DNA from: Planctomycetota bacterium
GTDB lineage: Bacteria; Planctomycetota; B15-G4; SIAN01
Assembly (NCBI GenBank): GCA_009691715.1
Contig: SIAN01000030.1
Span: 1 to 50,258 of the forward strand
Length of the DNA stretch: 50,258 nucleotides
Direction of reading: 5' to 3'
Positions 15,964-25,914 of the stretch are shown here, piece after piece; the first letter of the stretch is position 1; the number at the start of each line of letters is the position of its first letter. Under the pieces are notes generated by a model. That model was given only the letters and a program-made list of their open reading frames with translations. It was not told the origin of the DNA and searched no databases. The position numbers and the translations under genes were made by a program.

Positions 15964-17439
15964 TCAACCGGCGACCGTCGACCGGCCCGCCGTCCCGCCG
16001 ACCCGCACGACTTGCAACGTATTCGACCCCCCTGGTGCGAGGGCGTGTCCGCCCACCAGCACGGCCACGTCGCCGCGGGCGAGATCTCCCGCTGCGCAGG
16101 CGCGACGCACTCCGGCGGCGAAGAGTCGGGCGAGGTCGCGGTGGCGCGGCAGGAGTCGCGCGGTCACGCCTCGCCAAAACGCGAGACGCCGCGCGGTCGC
16201 GGGATGCGGCGTCAGCGCGATGATCGGCAGCTCCGGCCGGTAGGTCGCGACGATTGCGGCGGTGCGTCCCGATTCGGTGAACGGCAACAAGGCGCGCGCA
16301 CCGGACTGCTCGGCGAGTTGCACCGCGGCGCCAGCCAGCGCGAAGATGAAATCGTCCGCCGGTGCGCCAGGGGGCGGCTCGGCCGGCACCGCGATCTGCG
16401 TACCGCGTTCGACATGGCGGGCGATGCGATCCATCGCGGCGACGGCGGCCACCGGGTGGCGACCGTTCGCGGTCTCGCCAGAAAGCATCAACGCGTCGGT
16501 GCCGTCGAGGATCGCATTGGCGACGTCAGAGACCTCGGCGCGCGTCGGCGTCGCGCTCTCCACCATCGACTCGAGCATCTGGGTCGCGGTGATGGCGAAG
16601 GAGTGGCGCGCCAGCGCCTTGCGCAGGATCTCCTTCTGCAGCAGCGGAACCGCCTCCGGCCCGAGCTCGACGCCGAGATCGCCGCGGGCGACCATCACGC
16701 CGTCCGCCGCGCCAAGCAGTGCATCGAGCTGCTCGATCGCCTCGCGCCGCTCGATCTTCGCGACCACCATCGCGCGGCTGCCGAGGCGCGCGAGCTCGCG
16801 GCGTGCCCGCTCGACATCGGCCGCGTCGCGTACGAACGAGAGCGCGACCGCATCGACGCCAAGACGCGCCCCGACCGCGAGGTCGACGCGGTCCTTGGCG
16901 GTCAACGCCGGCACGTCGAGGCGCGAGTCGGGCGCGTTGATGCCCGAGCGCGAGCGAATGTCGCCGCCGCGACGGACAAGCGCGCGGATCACGCCGTCGC
17001 GGACCGCCTCGACCACGACCTCGACCCGACCGTCGCGCAACAGCAGCCGCTCGCCGCGCCGCACGTCGCGTGCGAGCGCCGGAAACGTCGTCGGCAGCGT
17101 GATGCCGCTGCGGCGATCGCGCGTGGCGACCGCACCGCCGAGCCGGATCGTCTGGCCTTCCTCGAGCCGGAACGCGCCCGTGCCATCGCACCACTCGGCG
17201 GGCAGCGCGCCGATCCGGATCCGGGGTCCTTGCAGGTCCTGCAGCACGGCCACCGTGCGCCCGACCTTTCGGGCCGCGCTGCGCACCACGGCCGCCAATC
17301 GGGCATGCCCGCGCGCGTCGCCGTGCGAAAAGTTGAGCCGCGCAATGTCGAGTCCGGCCTCGACCAGCGCCTGCACGACCGAAGGGGTCTGTGACGACGG
17401 CCCGAGCGTCGCAACGATCTTGGTGAGCCGTGTGCTCAC
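15964..17439 (-). CDS. pyk: pyruvate kinase
   Basis: 491 residues from a GTG at 17439 (VSTRLTKIVATLGPSS), overlapping the upstream stop as GTGA. All main motifs are seen: LDIARLNFSHGD, VLQDLQGPRIRIG, the Lys-Ile-Glu active-site block (VVAKIERREAIEQLD), MVARGDLGVELG, and ITATQMLESMV through DALMLSGETANG. The C-terminal allosteric domain (ALLPFTESGRTAAIVATYRPELPI) is present. It transfers phosphate from PEP to ADP in the last step of glycolysis. Length and motifs are normal. Co-transcription with the HEAT/thioredoxin-fold gene is implied by the overlap. Confidence 0.96.
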   Translation of the reverse strand: MSTRLTKIVATLGPSSQTPSVVQALVEAGLDIARLNFSHGDARGHARLAAVVRSAARKVGRTVAVLQDLQGPRIRIGALPAEWCDGTGAFRLEEGQTIRLGGAVATRDRRSGITLPTTFPALARDVRRGERLLLRDGRVEVVVEAVRDGVIRALVRRGGDIRSRSGINAPDSRLDVPALTAKDRVDLAVGARLGVDAVALSFVRDAADVERARRELARLGSRAMVVAKIERREAIEQLDALLGAADGVMVARGDLGVELGPEAVPLLQKEILRKALARHSFAITATQMLESMVESATPTRAEVSDVANAILDGTDALMLSGETANGRHPVAAVAAMDRIARHVERGTQIAVPAEPPPGAPADDFIFALAGAAVQLAEQSGARALLPFTESGRTAAIVATYRPELPIIALTPHPATARRLAFWRGVTARLLPRHRDLARLFAAGVRRACAAGDLARGDVAVLVGGHALAPGGSNTLQVVRVGGTAGRSTVAG

Positions 17440-18884
17440 TGCTTGCCGCTGATCCTGCGGTCGGCGTCGCGGATGAAGTTGCGGGTGATCTTGTCGTCGT
17501 CGAACACCAGTCCGAGCAGTCGGCGGACTTCCTTGCCGCCGCCCTTGCCGAGCGCTTTCCCGGCCGCTTCGATCGGCTTGCCGTCGAGGCGCGCGCGCGC
17601 GACCGATGCGACCTTGTGCATGTCGCTGTCCTTTTCGCGCGCAATCAGCTTCTCGAGCAGGCTCGCCTGCGCCGGGTCGGCGGACTCGCCGATCCCCCAC
17701 ACCATGGCCATCCGGACCGCCTCGCTCTTCTCTTTCTTCGCGCGCGCCTCGATTGCCGAAGCGACATCGGGCGCGCCCATCAGGAGCGAGCCGAGCGAGA
17801 GCGCCGCCGCGCAACGATGCGCCTCTTTGGCCGACTGCAACTCCTCGAACAGCAGCCTCTTCGCCGCCTCGTTGCCGCTCCCGCATGGGCCGAGCGCGCG
17901 CAGGAGATCCTTGCGCAGCTCGGGATCCTTCTCGGTCCCCCAGAGATCGAGCAGGTCCTCGATCACGGCGCCCGCCTTCTGCTCTTCGAGCGTGACGACA
18001 GCGCAGTTGCGCAGATGACGATCCTTCTCGTCGAGCAGCGCGGCGATGGTGGGCGCCCACAGTTGGTGCTCGAAACGGCCAAGCGCGCGCACCGCCTCGC
18101 CCCGCTCCTCCGAATTGCGCATCCGCGCCAACTCTTCGAGGAAAGCCTGCTGCCGCTCCGGCGATGCGTCCGAGGCCAGCGCGCGCGCCGCCTTTTCGCG
18201 CTCCGAGGAGTCTTTGGCGTCATGCAGCGCCTTGGCCAGCTTCTCGACGGCGACCGAGCGTGCGGGCGCACTTCCCGGCGCGCCGGTCGCGCCAGTCGCG
18301 CCGCCGCTGACGAGGCCGCGCGCCGAGGAAAGGAACTCGAGAAAGCCCGGCTTCTTCATCGCGTAGGGCCGTTTGACCAGGACGTCGCCGTCGGCGCGCA
18401 GCACCACATGCTGCGGGACGATCACGGCACCCGACCCGTCGGCGAATCGCGCCCGCATTTCGCGTTCGACCGCCTGGTGCTCGCTGCAGCGGACGCCCGG
18501 GTAATTCGCGCAGCTCTCGATCATCTCGCCGCGGCGATCGAGCGTCTCGTGCGCGTGCGTGTCGGGACTGCTCACCAGCAGCACGAAGTCGGCGAGTGCG
18601 GCCTGCACCGACCGGTCGGCATATACCTTCTCCACCATCCGCGCGCAGGCCGGCTCGGCATCGTTCAGCAGCATCACCAAGATCGGCCGCTTCTCCGCCT
18701 CGGCGCGCGCGCAGGCCGCCGCAACCGACGGCTCCGGTCGCGGCGGGGCGTCATCGCTCTGCGCGGCAGGCGTCGGTGCGGCAGGCGTCGGTGCGGCAGG
18801 CGTCGGTGCGGCAGGCGTCGGTGCGGCAGGGATCGCGAGCAGCAGTGCGGCGATCGCGGGAGCGAGGCGGAGTGATCTCGACAA
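17436..18884 (-). CDS. exported thioredoxin-fold/HEAT-repeat protein
   Basis: 482 residues if started at the TTG at 18884, which has GGAGGA just upstream; a GTG at 18896 would place that Shine-Dalgarno inside the gene. A signal peptide (LRLAPAIAALLLA) is followed by four APTPA repeats. Residues ~40-185 look thioredoxin-like (KRPILVMLLNDAEPAC, DFVLLVSS, GVIVPQHVVLRADGDVL) but lack a CxxC pair. The rest is alpha-helical HEAT-like repeats (EERGEAVRALGRF, DRHLRNCAVVTLEE, DPELRKDLLRALG). Probably a periplasmic scaffold or binding protein; no function is assignable. It is coupled to pyk downstream by a 4-nt overlap. Confidence 0.7.
   Translation of the reverse strand: MSRSLRLAPAIAALLLAIPAAPTPAAPTPAAPTPAAPTPAAQSDDAPPRPEPSVAAACARAEAEKRPILVMLLNDAEPACARMVEKVYADRSVQAALADFVLLVSSPDTHAHETLDRRGEMIESCANYPGVRCSEHQAVEREMRARFADGSGAVIVPQHVVLRADGDVLVKRPYAMKKPGFLEFLSSARGLVSGGATGATGAPGSAPARSVAVEKLAKALHDAKDSSEREKAARALASDASPERQQAFLEELARMRNSEERGEAVRALGRFEHQLWAPTIAALLDEKDRHLRNCAVVTLEEQKAGAVIEDLLDLWGTEKDPELRKDLLRALGPCGSGNEAAKRLLFEELQSAKEAHRCAAALSLGSLLMGAPDVASAIEARAKKEKSEAVRMAMVWGIGESADPAQASLLEKLIAREKDSDMHKVASVARARLDGKPIEAAGKALGKGGGKEVRRLLGLVFDDDKITRNFIRDADRRISGKQ
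18766..18825 (-). repeat. 15-bp tandem repeat (APTPA units)
   Basis: Four perfect copies of GCAGGCGTCGGTGCG on the plus strand, coding APTPA repeats just after the signal peptide on the minus strand. Confidence 0.95.
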
Positions 18885-18980
18885 GGGTTCCTCCACAATG
18901 CACGGCGTCGGCTCGTGCCGGCACTCGGTCGAGTATCACCGGCGGCGGCGCATCCGTCACGCGAGCTATCGTCGCCCGGC

Positions 18981-19934
18981 ATGAACTACGACGAAATCGC
19001 TGCACATCGCAACGGGCGACGCCGCTTTCTGATCGGAACCTCGGCGCTGCTCGCGGCCGCGGCAGTGCCGCGCGCTGCGCTTGGATCACCGCTGCCGCTG
19101 CCGCTGCCGCTGCCGAAGCGCACGCTGCGCAAGGCGGTCGGGATCGGAATGGTCGGCGAAGGCGCGACGGTGCTCGACAAGTTCCTGCTGCTGCGCGACC
19201 TCGGATTCGAGGGCGTCGAGATCGACCGGCCGGCCAAGGAACCGCTCGACGACCTGCTCGCCGCGCAGGAACGGAGCGGCGTGCGGATCCACGGCGTGGT
19301 CGACTCGGTGCATTGGGGCGCGCCGCTCAACCATTCCGACAGCACGGTCCGCAAACAGGCGCTCGCTGGCCTCGAAGCGGCGCTGCGCGACGCGAAGGCG
19401 TGCGGCGCGGTGAGCGTGCTGCTGGTGCCGGCAGTCGTGAACGCGGAGCTCCCCTACGACCAGGCGTGGACCCGTTCGCAAGCCGCAATCCGGGAACTGC
19501 TGGGGCTGGCCGCCGAGCTCGAAGTCGTGATCGCGATCGAGAACGTCTGGAACCAGTTCCTGCTCTCTCCGCTCGAGATGGCGCAATACATCGACGCGCT
19601 CGACAGTCCCTGGGCGAAGTGCCACTTCGACATCGGCAACGTGGTCAACTACGGCTGGCCCGAGCAGTGGGTCCGCGTGCTTGGCGCGCGCATCGCGAAG
19701 CTCCACATCAAGGACTTCAGCCGCAAGAAGCGCGACGAGCAGGGGCTGTGGAAAGGCTTCTCGGTCGAACTCGGCGACGGCGACGCGCGCTACGGCGAGG
19801 TGATGAGCGCGCTCGACGAAGTCGGGTACTCGACCCACCCGGCCGGTCGGTGGGCGACCGCGGAAGTCGCCGGCGGCGACCGTGCGCGGCTGAAGCAGGT
19901 CGCGGAGCAGATGGATCGGTTGTTCGCATTGTGA
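18981..19934 (+). CDS. Tat-exported sugar phosphate isomerase/epimerase-like TIM-barrel protein
   Basis: 317 residues from an ATG at 18981. The leader has a twin-arginine motif (NGRRRFLIGTSALLAAAAVP), so export as a folded protein is likely. A PLPLPLPLP stretch, coded by CTGCCG repeats, follows. The body is an AP-endonuclease-2/xylose-isomerase-like barrel: GFEGVEIDRP, GVRIHGVVDSVHWG, VIAIENVWNQFLLSP, CHFDIGNVVNYG and AKLHIKDFSRKK hold the acidic and His positions that usually bind a metal. Substrate unknown. It is 36 nt upstream of xylA and in the same direction, which suggests a role in pentose handling. Confidence 0.82.
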   Translation: MNYDEIAAHRNGRRRFLIGTSALLAAAAVPRAALGSPLPLPLPLPKRTLRKAVGIGMVGEGATVLDKFLLLRDLGFEGVEIDRPAKEPLDDLLAAQERSGVRIHGVVDSVHWGAPLNHSDSTVRKQALAGLEAALRDAKACGAVSVLLVPAVVNAELPYDQAWTRSQAAIRELLGLAAELEVVIAIENVWNQFLLSPLEMAQYIDALDSPWAKCHFDIGNVVNYGWPEQWVRVLGARIAKLHIKDFSRKKRDEQGLWKGFSVELGDGDARYGEVMSALDEVGYSTHPAGRWATAEVAGGDRARLKQVAEQMDRLFAL

Positions 19935-19970
19935 CCTGACGCGGACGCGCCCCGGCATGGAGGAATCTCG

Positions 19971-21143
19971 ATGAACTCGTTCGATCCGACCGCTGCCGAT
20001 CGATTCACCTTCGGCCTGTGGACGGTCGGCAATTCCGGCCGCGATCCGTTCGGCGAGCCGGTGCGCGCCCGGATCTCGCCGATCGAGATCGTCGCGAAGC
20101 TGGCGGAGTGCGGCGCGCATGGCGTCAACCTGCACGATGACGACCTCGTGCCGCCCGGATCGAGCGCGGCGCAGCGCGACGCGATCGTCGCCGCGTTCAA
20201 GAAGGCGCTCGCGGACCACGGCTTGGTCGTGCCGATGGCAACGGTGAACCTCTTCACCCATCCGATCTTCAAAGACGGCGCGTTCACCGCCAACGATCCG
20301 ACCGTGCGCGCCTTCGCGCTGCAGAAGACGATGGGCGCGATCGAGTTGGGCGTCGATCTCGGCGCGAAAATCTTCGTCTTCTGGGGCGGGCGCGAAGGGT
20401 GCGAGACCGATGCGTGCCGCGATCCGCGGACGGCGATCGTCCGCATGCGCGAATCGCTCGACTGGCTCTGCGATTGGACGCGCGACCGCGGCTTCGACCT
20501 CAAGTTTGCGCTCGAAGCGAAGCCGAATGAGCCGCGCGGCGACCTCTACCTGCCGACCACCGGCCACATGCTCCACTTCATCACCACGCTCGCGCACCCG
20601 GAGATGGTTGGCGTCAATCCCGAGGTGGCGCACGAGACGATGGCCGGACTGTCGTTCGTGCACGGCGTTGCGCAGGCGATGGAGGCCAAGAAGCTGTTCC
20701 ACGTTGACCTGAATGCGCAGCGCATCGGCCGTTTCGACCAGGACCTGCGCTTCGGCTCGGAGGATCTGCGGCAGGCGTTCCTGCTGGTGCGGTTGCTCGA
20801 AGGGACGGGCGGCGGCGTGAAGTACGACGGGCCGCTCCACTTCGACGCGCATGCCTATCGCACCGAGGACGATGCCGGCGTGTGGGAGTTCGCGCGCGGC
20901 TGCATGCGGACCTACAAGATCCTGGCGGAGCGTGCGCGCGCATTCGACGCCGACCGCGAGGTCGCCGCCCTGATCGCCGAGCAGCGCAGCACGGTGATCG
21001 ATCCGCTGCTCGCTGGTTACTCGCGCCCGAAGGCGACCCTGCTGCGCGCACTCAGCATCGATGCCGCGGCGCAGGCGCAACGCGGACTCCGCTACGAGCG
21101 GCTCGATCAGCTCATGATCGAGCACCTGCTCGGAGTGCGCTGA
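19971..21143 (+). CDS. xylA: xylose isomerase
   Basis: 390 residues from an ATG at 19971, with GGAGGA seven bases before it. It is the shorter class I type known from Actinobacteria. Catalytic H55 and D58 (VNLHDDD), the metal and ring-opening residues E182 and K184 (ALEAKPNEPRGD), E218 and H221 (PEVAHE), and D246 (HVDLNAQ) are all present, as are FVFWGGREGCE and KYDGPLHFDAH. It converts D-xylose to D-xylulose. Followed 4 nt later by xylB, giving a two-step pentose entry pathway. Normal length; no sign of damage. Confidence 0.96.
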   Translation: MNSFDPTAADRFTFGLWTVGNSGRDPFGEPVRARISPIEIVAKLAECGAHGVNLHDDDLVPPGSSAAQRDAIVAAFKKALADHGLVVPMATVNLFTHPIFKDGAFTANDPTVRAFALQKTMGAIELGVDLGAKIFVFWGGREGCETDACRDPRTAIVRMRESLDWLCDWTRDRGFDLKFALEAKPNEPRGDLYLPTTGHMLHFITTLAHPEMVGVNPEVAHETMAGLSFVHGVAQAMEAKKLFHVDLNAQRIGRFDQDLRFGSEDLRQAFLLVRLLEGTGGGVKYDGPLHFDAHAYRTEDDAGVWEFARGCMRTYKILAERARAFDADREVAALIAEQRSTVIDPLLAGYSRPKATLLRALSIDAAAQAQRGLRYERLDQLMIEHLLGVR

Positions 21144-21147
21144 GGCG

Positions 21148-22701
21148 GTGGCGCGCTCGCCACGCCGGCTGTTCCTCGGCTTCGACGTCGGGACGCAAGG
21201 CGCGAAGGGGCTCCTGCTTGACGGCGAGCGAGGCGTCGTCGTCGCGCGCGCGACGCGCGCGTACGGGCTGATCGAGGGCCTCCCAGTGGGTGCGGCCGAG
21301 CAGCATCCTGACACCTGGGCGGCTGCGCTGCGCGCGCTCACCGCGGAGCTGTTCGCGACGCCGCAGGTCGACGCTGCGGAGCTTGCGGCGATCGGTGTCT
21401 CGGGGCAGCAGCACGGTTGCGTCGTCCTCGATGAACGCGGCGAAGTCGTGCGGCCGGCGAAGCTCTGGTGCGACACGTCGACCGCGGAGGAGGCGCGCGA
21501 GCTCTCCGCGCGGCTCGGCCGCCACCTGCCGGCTGGGTACACCGCGTCGAAGCTGCTCTGGCTCGCGCGGCACGAACCGAAAAACTTCGCGCGCGTGCGC
21601 CACGTGCTGCTGCCGCATGACTGGATCAACTTCCGGCTGACCGAAAGGCCGACGATGGAGGCGGGCGACGCCTCGGGGACGGGGCTGTTTGATCCGGTGG
21701 CGCGGCAGTTCGATCGCGCGGCGGTCGAAGCCGTTGATTCGCGGCTCGCCGCAATGTTGCCCCCCGTTCTCGCGGCGGGCGCGTGCGCTGGCGAGCTCAC
21801 CGAAGCGGGCGCGCGCTGGCTCGGGCTGCCGCGTTGCGCGCTCGGCGCATTCGTCGCGACTGGTGGCGGCGACAACATGATGAGCGCGATCGGCAGCGGC
21901 GCGACGAAGAGCGGCATCGCCGTGCTGAGCCTCGGCACTTCGGCAACGCTGTTCAGCTACAGCGAGCGGCCGATCGTCGATCCCAGCGGCGCCATCGCGC
22001 CGTTCTGCGACTCGACTGGCGCGTGCCTGCCGCTGCTGTGCGTGATGAACGCCACTGGCGTGCTCGAAGAGGTGCGCGCTGCGTTCGGCAGCGACCTCGC
22101 GACCCTCACGCGCGAGGCGGAGCAGGTCGAGCACGGTTGCGGCGGGTTGACCTTCGTTCCCTTCCTGAATGGCGAGCGGGTTCCTGATCTGCCGCTGGCG
22201 AGCGGGGCAGTGGTCGGCCTGCGGCCCGGGCTGCTGCGACGCGGTCACTTGTTCCGCGCGGCGCTCGAAGGTGTCGCGCTCAATCTCGCGTGGGGCGCCG
22301 CACGAATGCGCGCGCTCGGAATCGCGATCAACTCGATCCGGCTGGTGGGCGGAGGCGCGCGCAACCCGCTTTGGCGGCAGATCCTTGCCGACTCGCTCGC
22401 CGCGCCGATCCAACCGCTCGCCGACGCAGAGTCGGCCGCGCTCGGGGCGGCATTGCAGGCGCTCTGGAGCTGGCGACGCGCTCGCGGCGAGGCGGTCAGC
22501 GCCGACGCCGTGGCCACTCCGTGGATCCGCTTCGAGGGCGAGGCGATCGAACCGAGCGCGGCCGGCGTGACGCGTTACGCGGAGCTGCAGGCCGAGTTCA
22601 AGGAGACCTGCGACCGCCTGTTCAGTGCAACGCCAGCTGGTGCAACTCCGTCTAATGCATCTCCACGTCGCACGTCCCGATCCCTCCGCGGAAGAAACTG
22701 A
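21148..22701 (+). CDS. xylB: xylulokinase
   Basis: 517 residues from a GTG at 21148, 4 nt after the xylA stop. FGGY-kinase motifs are clear: [15 protein letters not shown] (phosphate loop), [23 protein letters not shown], the catalytic-Asp region [25 protein letters not shown] and the C-terminal [15 protein letters not shown]. It phosphorylates D-xylulose to feed the pentose-phosphate pathway. The last ~25 residues (Ser/Arg-rich) read beyond the usual domain end and overlap the convergent NagB-like gene by 50 nt. Confidence 0.94.
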   Translation: MARSPRRLFLGFDVGTQGAKGLLLDGERGVVVARATRAYGLIEGLPVGAAEQHPDTWAAALRALTAELFATPQVDAAELAAIGVSGQQHGCVVLDERGEVVRPAKLWCDTSTAEEARELSARLGRHLPAGYTASKLLWLARHEPKNFARVRHVLLPHDWINFRLTERPTMEAGDASGTGLFDPVARQFDRAAVEAVDSRLAAMLPPVLAAGACAGELTEAGARWLGLPRCALGAFVATGGGDNMMSAIGSGATKSGIAVLSLGTSATLFSYSERPIVDPSGAIAPFCDSTGACLPLLCVMNATGVLEEVRAAFGSDLATLTREAEQVEHGCGGLTFVPFLNGERVPDLPLASGAVVGLRPGLLRRGHLFRAALEGVALNLAWGAARMRALGIAINSIRLVGGGARNPLWRQILADSLAAPIQPLADAESAALGAALQALWSWRRARGEAVSADAVATPWIRFEGEAIEPSAAGVTRYAELQAEFKETCDRLFSATPAGATPSNASPRRTSRSLRGRN

Positions 22702-23581
22702 ACTGCACGTCGGGATGGTCGGCGAGCAAGGACATCGGCACGGCGCTGTCGACGATGCGCTTCGAGATCATCAGCGTGGTGAGCCGCTGGCCGAACGGGT
22801 TGTCGTGCGTGCCGGCGTGCCAGATCGAGACGCGCTCCGCCATCCAGGTTTCGACCGGGCCGACCGTGATCGCGCGCGGCGGCACCCGCGCGACGTTGCC
22901 GCCGCCCGACGTGCGCGCGTTCTGCGCGAGCGTCAGCGGATGGAGGTCGACGACGCGCGTCGCGAGCTTGCGGTACTCGGCCGGCGGCGGCGGCTCGTCC
23001 TTCCACCGCCCGGTGCGGCGCGGCGGATCGTTGAAGGCCCAGTGCTTGGTTTCACCCTGGCCGCCCTGCATGACCACGCAGCGGACTCCGTCGTAGCTCT
23101 TGCGGTAGGCCGTCGTGTCGGCGCGCGGGAAGTGCAGGTGCTCCTCCGGCATTCGCAGCCGCTTCTTGATCCGATCGAAGCAGAGCCGCCGATCGGCGCG
23201 TTCGAAGGCGAGCGGATGGTCCGCGGCGATCTCGCGGTCGCCGTCCATCCACTCGTCCATCCCCCAGAAGTGACCCGCGCGCACGTCGAGATCGAGCTCG
23301 TTCACCAGCCGCGCGACCAGCGGCAGCTGCTCGGTCGGGCCGATCGGACCGCAGATGCCGGCCGGGTTGTCGACGGTCGATCGCCGCCACGCGTTCACGT
23401 ATTCGAGCGCTTCGGCCAGATAGAACTCTTCGAGCGTGTCGTAGCTCGCGATCGTGAAGCCGGGTCGCGACAACCCGAGCAGTTGCCTTGGCGTCAGCGC
23501 CGCCGCGTCGCGCAACAACTCGTCGTCGAGCGTCGTGTAGTCCCACCAGTCGGGCGCGACGATGCTCTGCTTGCGGGCCAC
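22652..23581 (-). CDS. NagB-like glucosamine-6-phosphate isomerase family protein
   Basis: 309 residues from a GTG at 23581 with GGAGG nine bases upstream. Features of the NagB/6-phosphogluconolactonase fold are seen: [61 protein letters not shown], and a late [16 protein letters not shown] segment. The family deaminates or isomerises hexosamine phosphates, but this planctomycete-type branch differs enough that the substrate is unsure. It lies 59 nt after isocitrate lyase in the same direction and could be the third gene of the aceB-aceA transcript. Its 3' end overlaps xylB tail to tail. Confidence 0.75.
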   Translation of the reverse strand: MARKQSIVAPDWWDYTTLDDELLRDAAALTPRQLLGLSRPGFTIASYDTLEEFYLAEALEYVNAWRRSTVDNPAGICGPIGPTEQLPLVARLVNELDLDVRAGHFWGMDEWMDGDREIAADHPLAFERADRRLCFDRIKKRLRMPEEHLHFPRADTTAYRKSYDGVRCVVMQGGQGETKHWAFNDPPRRTGRWKDEPPPPAEYRKLATRVVDLHPLTLAQNARTSGGGNVARVPPRAITVGPVETWMAERVSIWHAGTHDNPFGQRLTTLMISKRIVDSAVPMSLLADHPDVQFSFFRGGIGTCDVEMH

Positions 23582-23640
23582 GGCGGCATCCTCCGGAGTG
23601 CGGAACAGTTCGGAGGGTCGAGCCTGGCCTTTGGGGCGAG

Positions 23641-25914
23641 CTACCCCTCCTTGCGGATGAGCTTGCCAAGCTTCTCCCGGTCCACCGCCAGCAGCTCCGC
23701 GATCCGCGCGCGATCGACCGTCGCCACGATGATCTGCCCGACCTCGGTCGTGACCTCACTGAAGATTCCCTGCGCTTTCATCTTCGTGGCCTGGTACTGG
23801 TTGTCGTCGGTCGGCGTCACGAAGTGGACGAAGTCGGCCTGGTAGCGATGCGCCAGATAGAGATGCAGGAGCGTCATCAGGCGCTTCTTGCGCGACGACT
23901 CGGGATAGGTGTTCTGGTCGCGGATCGACAGGATGCTCTGGCCGCGGCGATCCTGCGTGGGCGCGAAGATGACGTTGGCGACCTTCTCGCGGTCTTGCCC
24001 GATCACGGTCGGCCCGACGACTGCGAGTTCGAGCAGTTCCGAGCCGGCACGATGCGGCTTGAGCTCGACCCGCAGCGGACCGGCGAGGCGGTTGTGCTCG
24101 CACCAGGTGCCAAGCCACTCTTCGAGCAGCTTCTTCGGCACCTCGGTCTGGATCAGGTGCTGGTGCTGCGTCGAGCCCTTCCCCATCGCCTTGGTCGTCG
24201 CCGTGCGACCCGACGACGCGACCAGCGCGGCGTCGACACGCGGGCCGCCGACCAGCGTCTGCGGCGTGCGGTAGGGCGACTCGACCAGCCGCAGCTTCCG
24301 CTGCAATCGGGCGAGCGCCAGCATCCCGTCCTGGCGCAGCGCGGTCGCGAACTCCTCGGCGGCGAGGCCGTCGACCTGGTGGCCGCCGTAGGTGATGAAG
24401 TTGAAGACGAATCCGGCCTTGCCGAGCTCCTCCGGGAAGCGGCGCATCTGCTCGTCGCTCATGCCGGTCGAGTCCCAGTTGAACGACGGCGATAGGTTGT
24501 AGGCCAGCAGCTTGTCGGGGAACTGCGCGTGGATCGCGTGGGCGAACTCGCGCGCCTCGTCGAGGTTCGCGGTCGCCGTCTCCATCCAGAGCACGTCGGC
24601 GAACGGAGCGGCGGCGAGCGACTTGGCGATCGCGTACTGGAGCCCGCCGCGCACCTGGTAGTAGCCCTCCGGCGTCTTGGCGTGCTCGCAGTCCCAGACC
24701 AGGTTCACGCCGAGCGACCGCGCCTTGCGCCGCGCCGAGAAGGCTGACGCGCCGCGCGCGAAGGTGCGCCACGCCGCCACTCCCATCTCGAGCGCTTCGC
24801 CTTCGGAGGCCCGGAACTCGAGCACGGTGGCGACTGCGTCCTCGAACGTCTCGACGCCCGCCTCGTTCTCCCACGCTTCCAGCATCCGCGCTGCCGCCTT
24901 GTCGAACAGCGGCTCCGCTCCGAACTCGGCATTCGGCGAGTAGCCCTTCGCCGCCGCGTCGACTTCCGCCGCGATGCCATGACGCGTGAGCCACGCCTCC
25001 GCCGCGTCGAGTTCCTCGGCGGACATCGCGTAGAGCAGATGACCGTTCAGCTCGGTCACGCCGCGGGCATGGAACCGGCGCATCAGCGCGAGGTACGCGG
25101 CCTTGTAGGTTGGCAGGCTGACGTTGGTCGCACCGAGCAGGAACGGTTGATCGCGCTCGTCGCCGCGGCTTTCGAGCAGGTTCGCCGCCTCCGCGTCGGT
25201 GCGCGCGACGATGATCCCCGGCACGCGCATCACGTCGAGCTGGAAGCGGGCCGCGTTCAACCGCTTGATCTGCTCGTCCGAAGCGACCAGAACCTTGCCG
25301 CCCTGATGGCCGCACTTCTTGGTGCCGGGGCGCTGGTCCTCAATGTGGTAGCCCGACACGCCGACCTCGACGAAACGGCGGATCAGGTTGCGAACGTGCG
25401 GGTCGCCGCCGTGGCCGGTGTCGGCATCGGCGATGAGGAACGGCCGAAAGTCGACGACCGGCGTCGCCGCGCGCTGCTTCTCCGTCATGCGCGCGCGCGC
25501 GAACTGCTGGTTGCGATCAGCGGTGAGCAGAGCGCGCACGATGACGGCGGCTTCGTCGGGCACCTGGGAGAGCGGGTAGCTCGCGAGGTCGGGGCCTGGA
25601 TCCTCGTGGATCGACCCCTTCGCGGAGGTCGCCCAGCCGCCCAGGTAGATGCCCTCGATCCCCATCCGCTTCAACGCGACCGCTTGACCCGGTGAGTAGG
25701 GGCCGAAGGTGGTGATGCTCTTCCTGGCGGCGAAGAGCTCGCGCAGGCGCGCGTGGAACGCCGCCGAGGCGTCGCGCGCGACCGCGTATTCGCAGGAGAT
25801 CGTCCCGCGCTGCTCGATGACTTGTCGCGCCGAGTAGAGCCGCGTGATCCCCGCGAACCGCGGGCTGTCGAACCAACGCTGCGTCTCTGCGACTTCGGTT
25901 TCGAACGCGTTCAT
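23641..25914 (-). CDS. aceA: isocitrate lyase, long form
   Basis: 757 residues, close to the long AceA type known from mycobacteria and well above the ~430 residues of the E. coli type. The catalytic motif K199-K-C-G-H203 is intact, preceded by [19 protein letters not shown] (metal site) and followed by [34 protein letters not shown] and [17 protein letters not shown]. It splits isocitrate to glyoxylate and succinate. Its ATG overlaps the malate synthase stop by 4 nt (25911-25914), so both glyoxylate-shunt enzymes are translated from one message. Confidence 0.96.
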   Translation of the reverse strand: MNAFETEVAETQRWFDSPRFAGITRLYSARQVIEQRGTISCEYAVARDASAAFHARLRELFAARKSITTFGPYSPGQAVALKRMGIEGIYLGGWATSAKGSIHEDPGPDLASYPLSQVPDEAAVIVRALLTADRNQQFARARMTEKQRAATPVVDFRPFLIADADTGHGGDPHVRNLIRRFVEVGVSGYHIEDQRPGTKKCGHQGGKVLVASDEQIKRLNAARFQLDVMRVPGIIVARTDAEAANLLESRGDERDQPFLLGATNVSLPTYKAAYLALMRRFHARGVTELNGHLLYAMSAEELDAAEAWLTRHGIAAEVDAAAKGYSPNAEFGAEPLFDKAAARMLEAWENEAGVETFEDAVATVLEFRASEGEALEMGVAAWRTFARGASAFSARRKARSLGVNLVWDCEHAKTPEGYYQVRGGLQYAIAKSLAAAPFADVLWMETATANLDEAREFAHAIHAQFPDKLLAYNLSPSFNWDSTGMSDEQMRRFPEELGKAGFVFNFITYGGHQVDGLAAEEFATALRQDGMLALARLQRKLRLVESPYRTPQTLVGGPRVDAALVASSGRTATTKAMGKGSTQHQHLIQTEVPKKLLEEWLGTWCEHNRLAGPLRVELKPHRAGSELLELAVVGPTVIGQDREKVANVIFAPTQDRRGQSILSIRDQNTYPESSRKKRLMTLLHLYLAHRYQADFVHFVTPTDDNQYQATKMKAQGIFSEVTTEVGQIIVATVDRARIAELLAVDREKLGKLIRKEG

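Noticed and set aside
15932..16177. N-terminal extension of the sigma factor
   Set aside because: It overlaps the 3' end of pyruvate kinase, is Arg/Pro low-complexity, and a good ATG exists at 15931.
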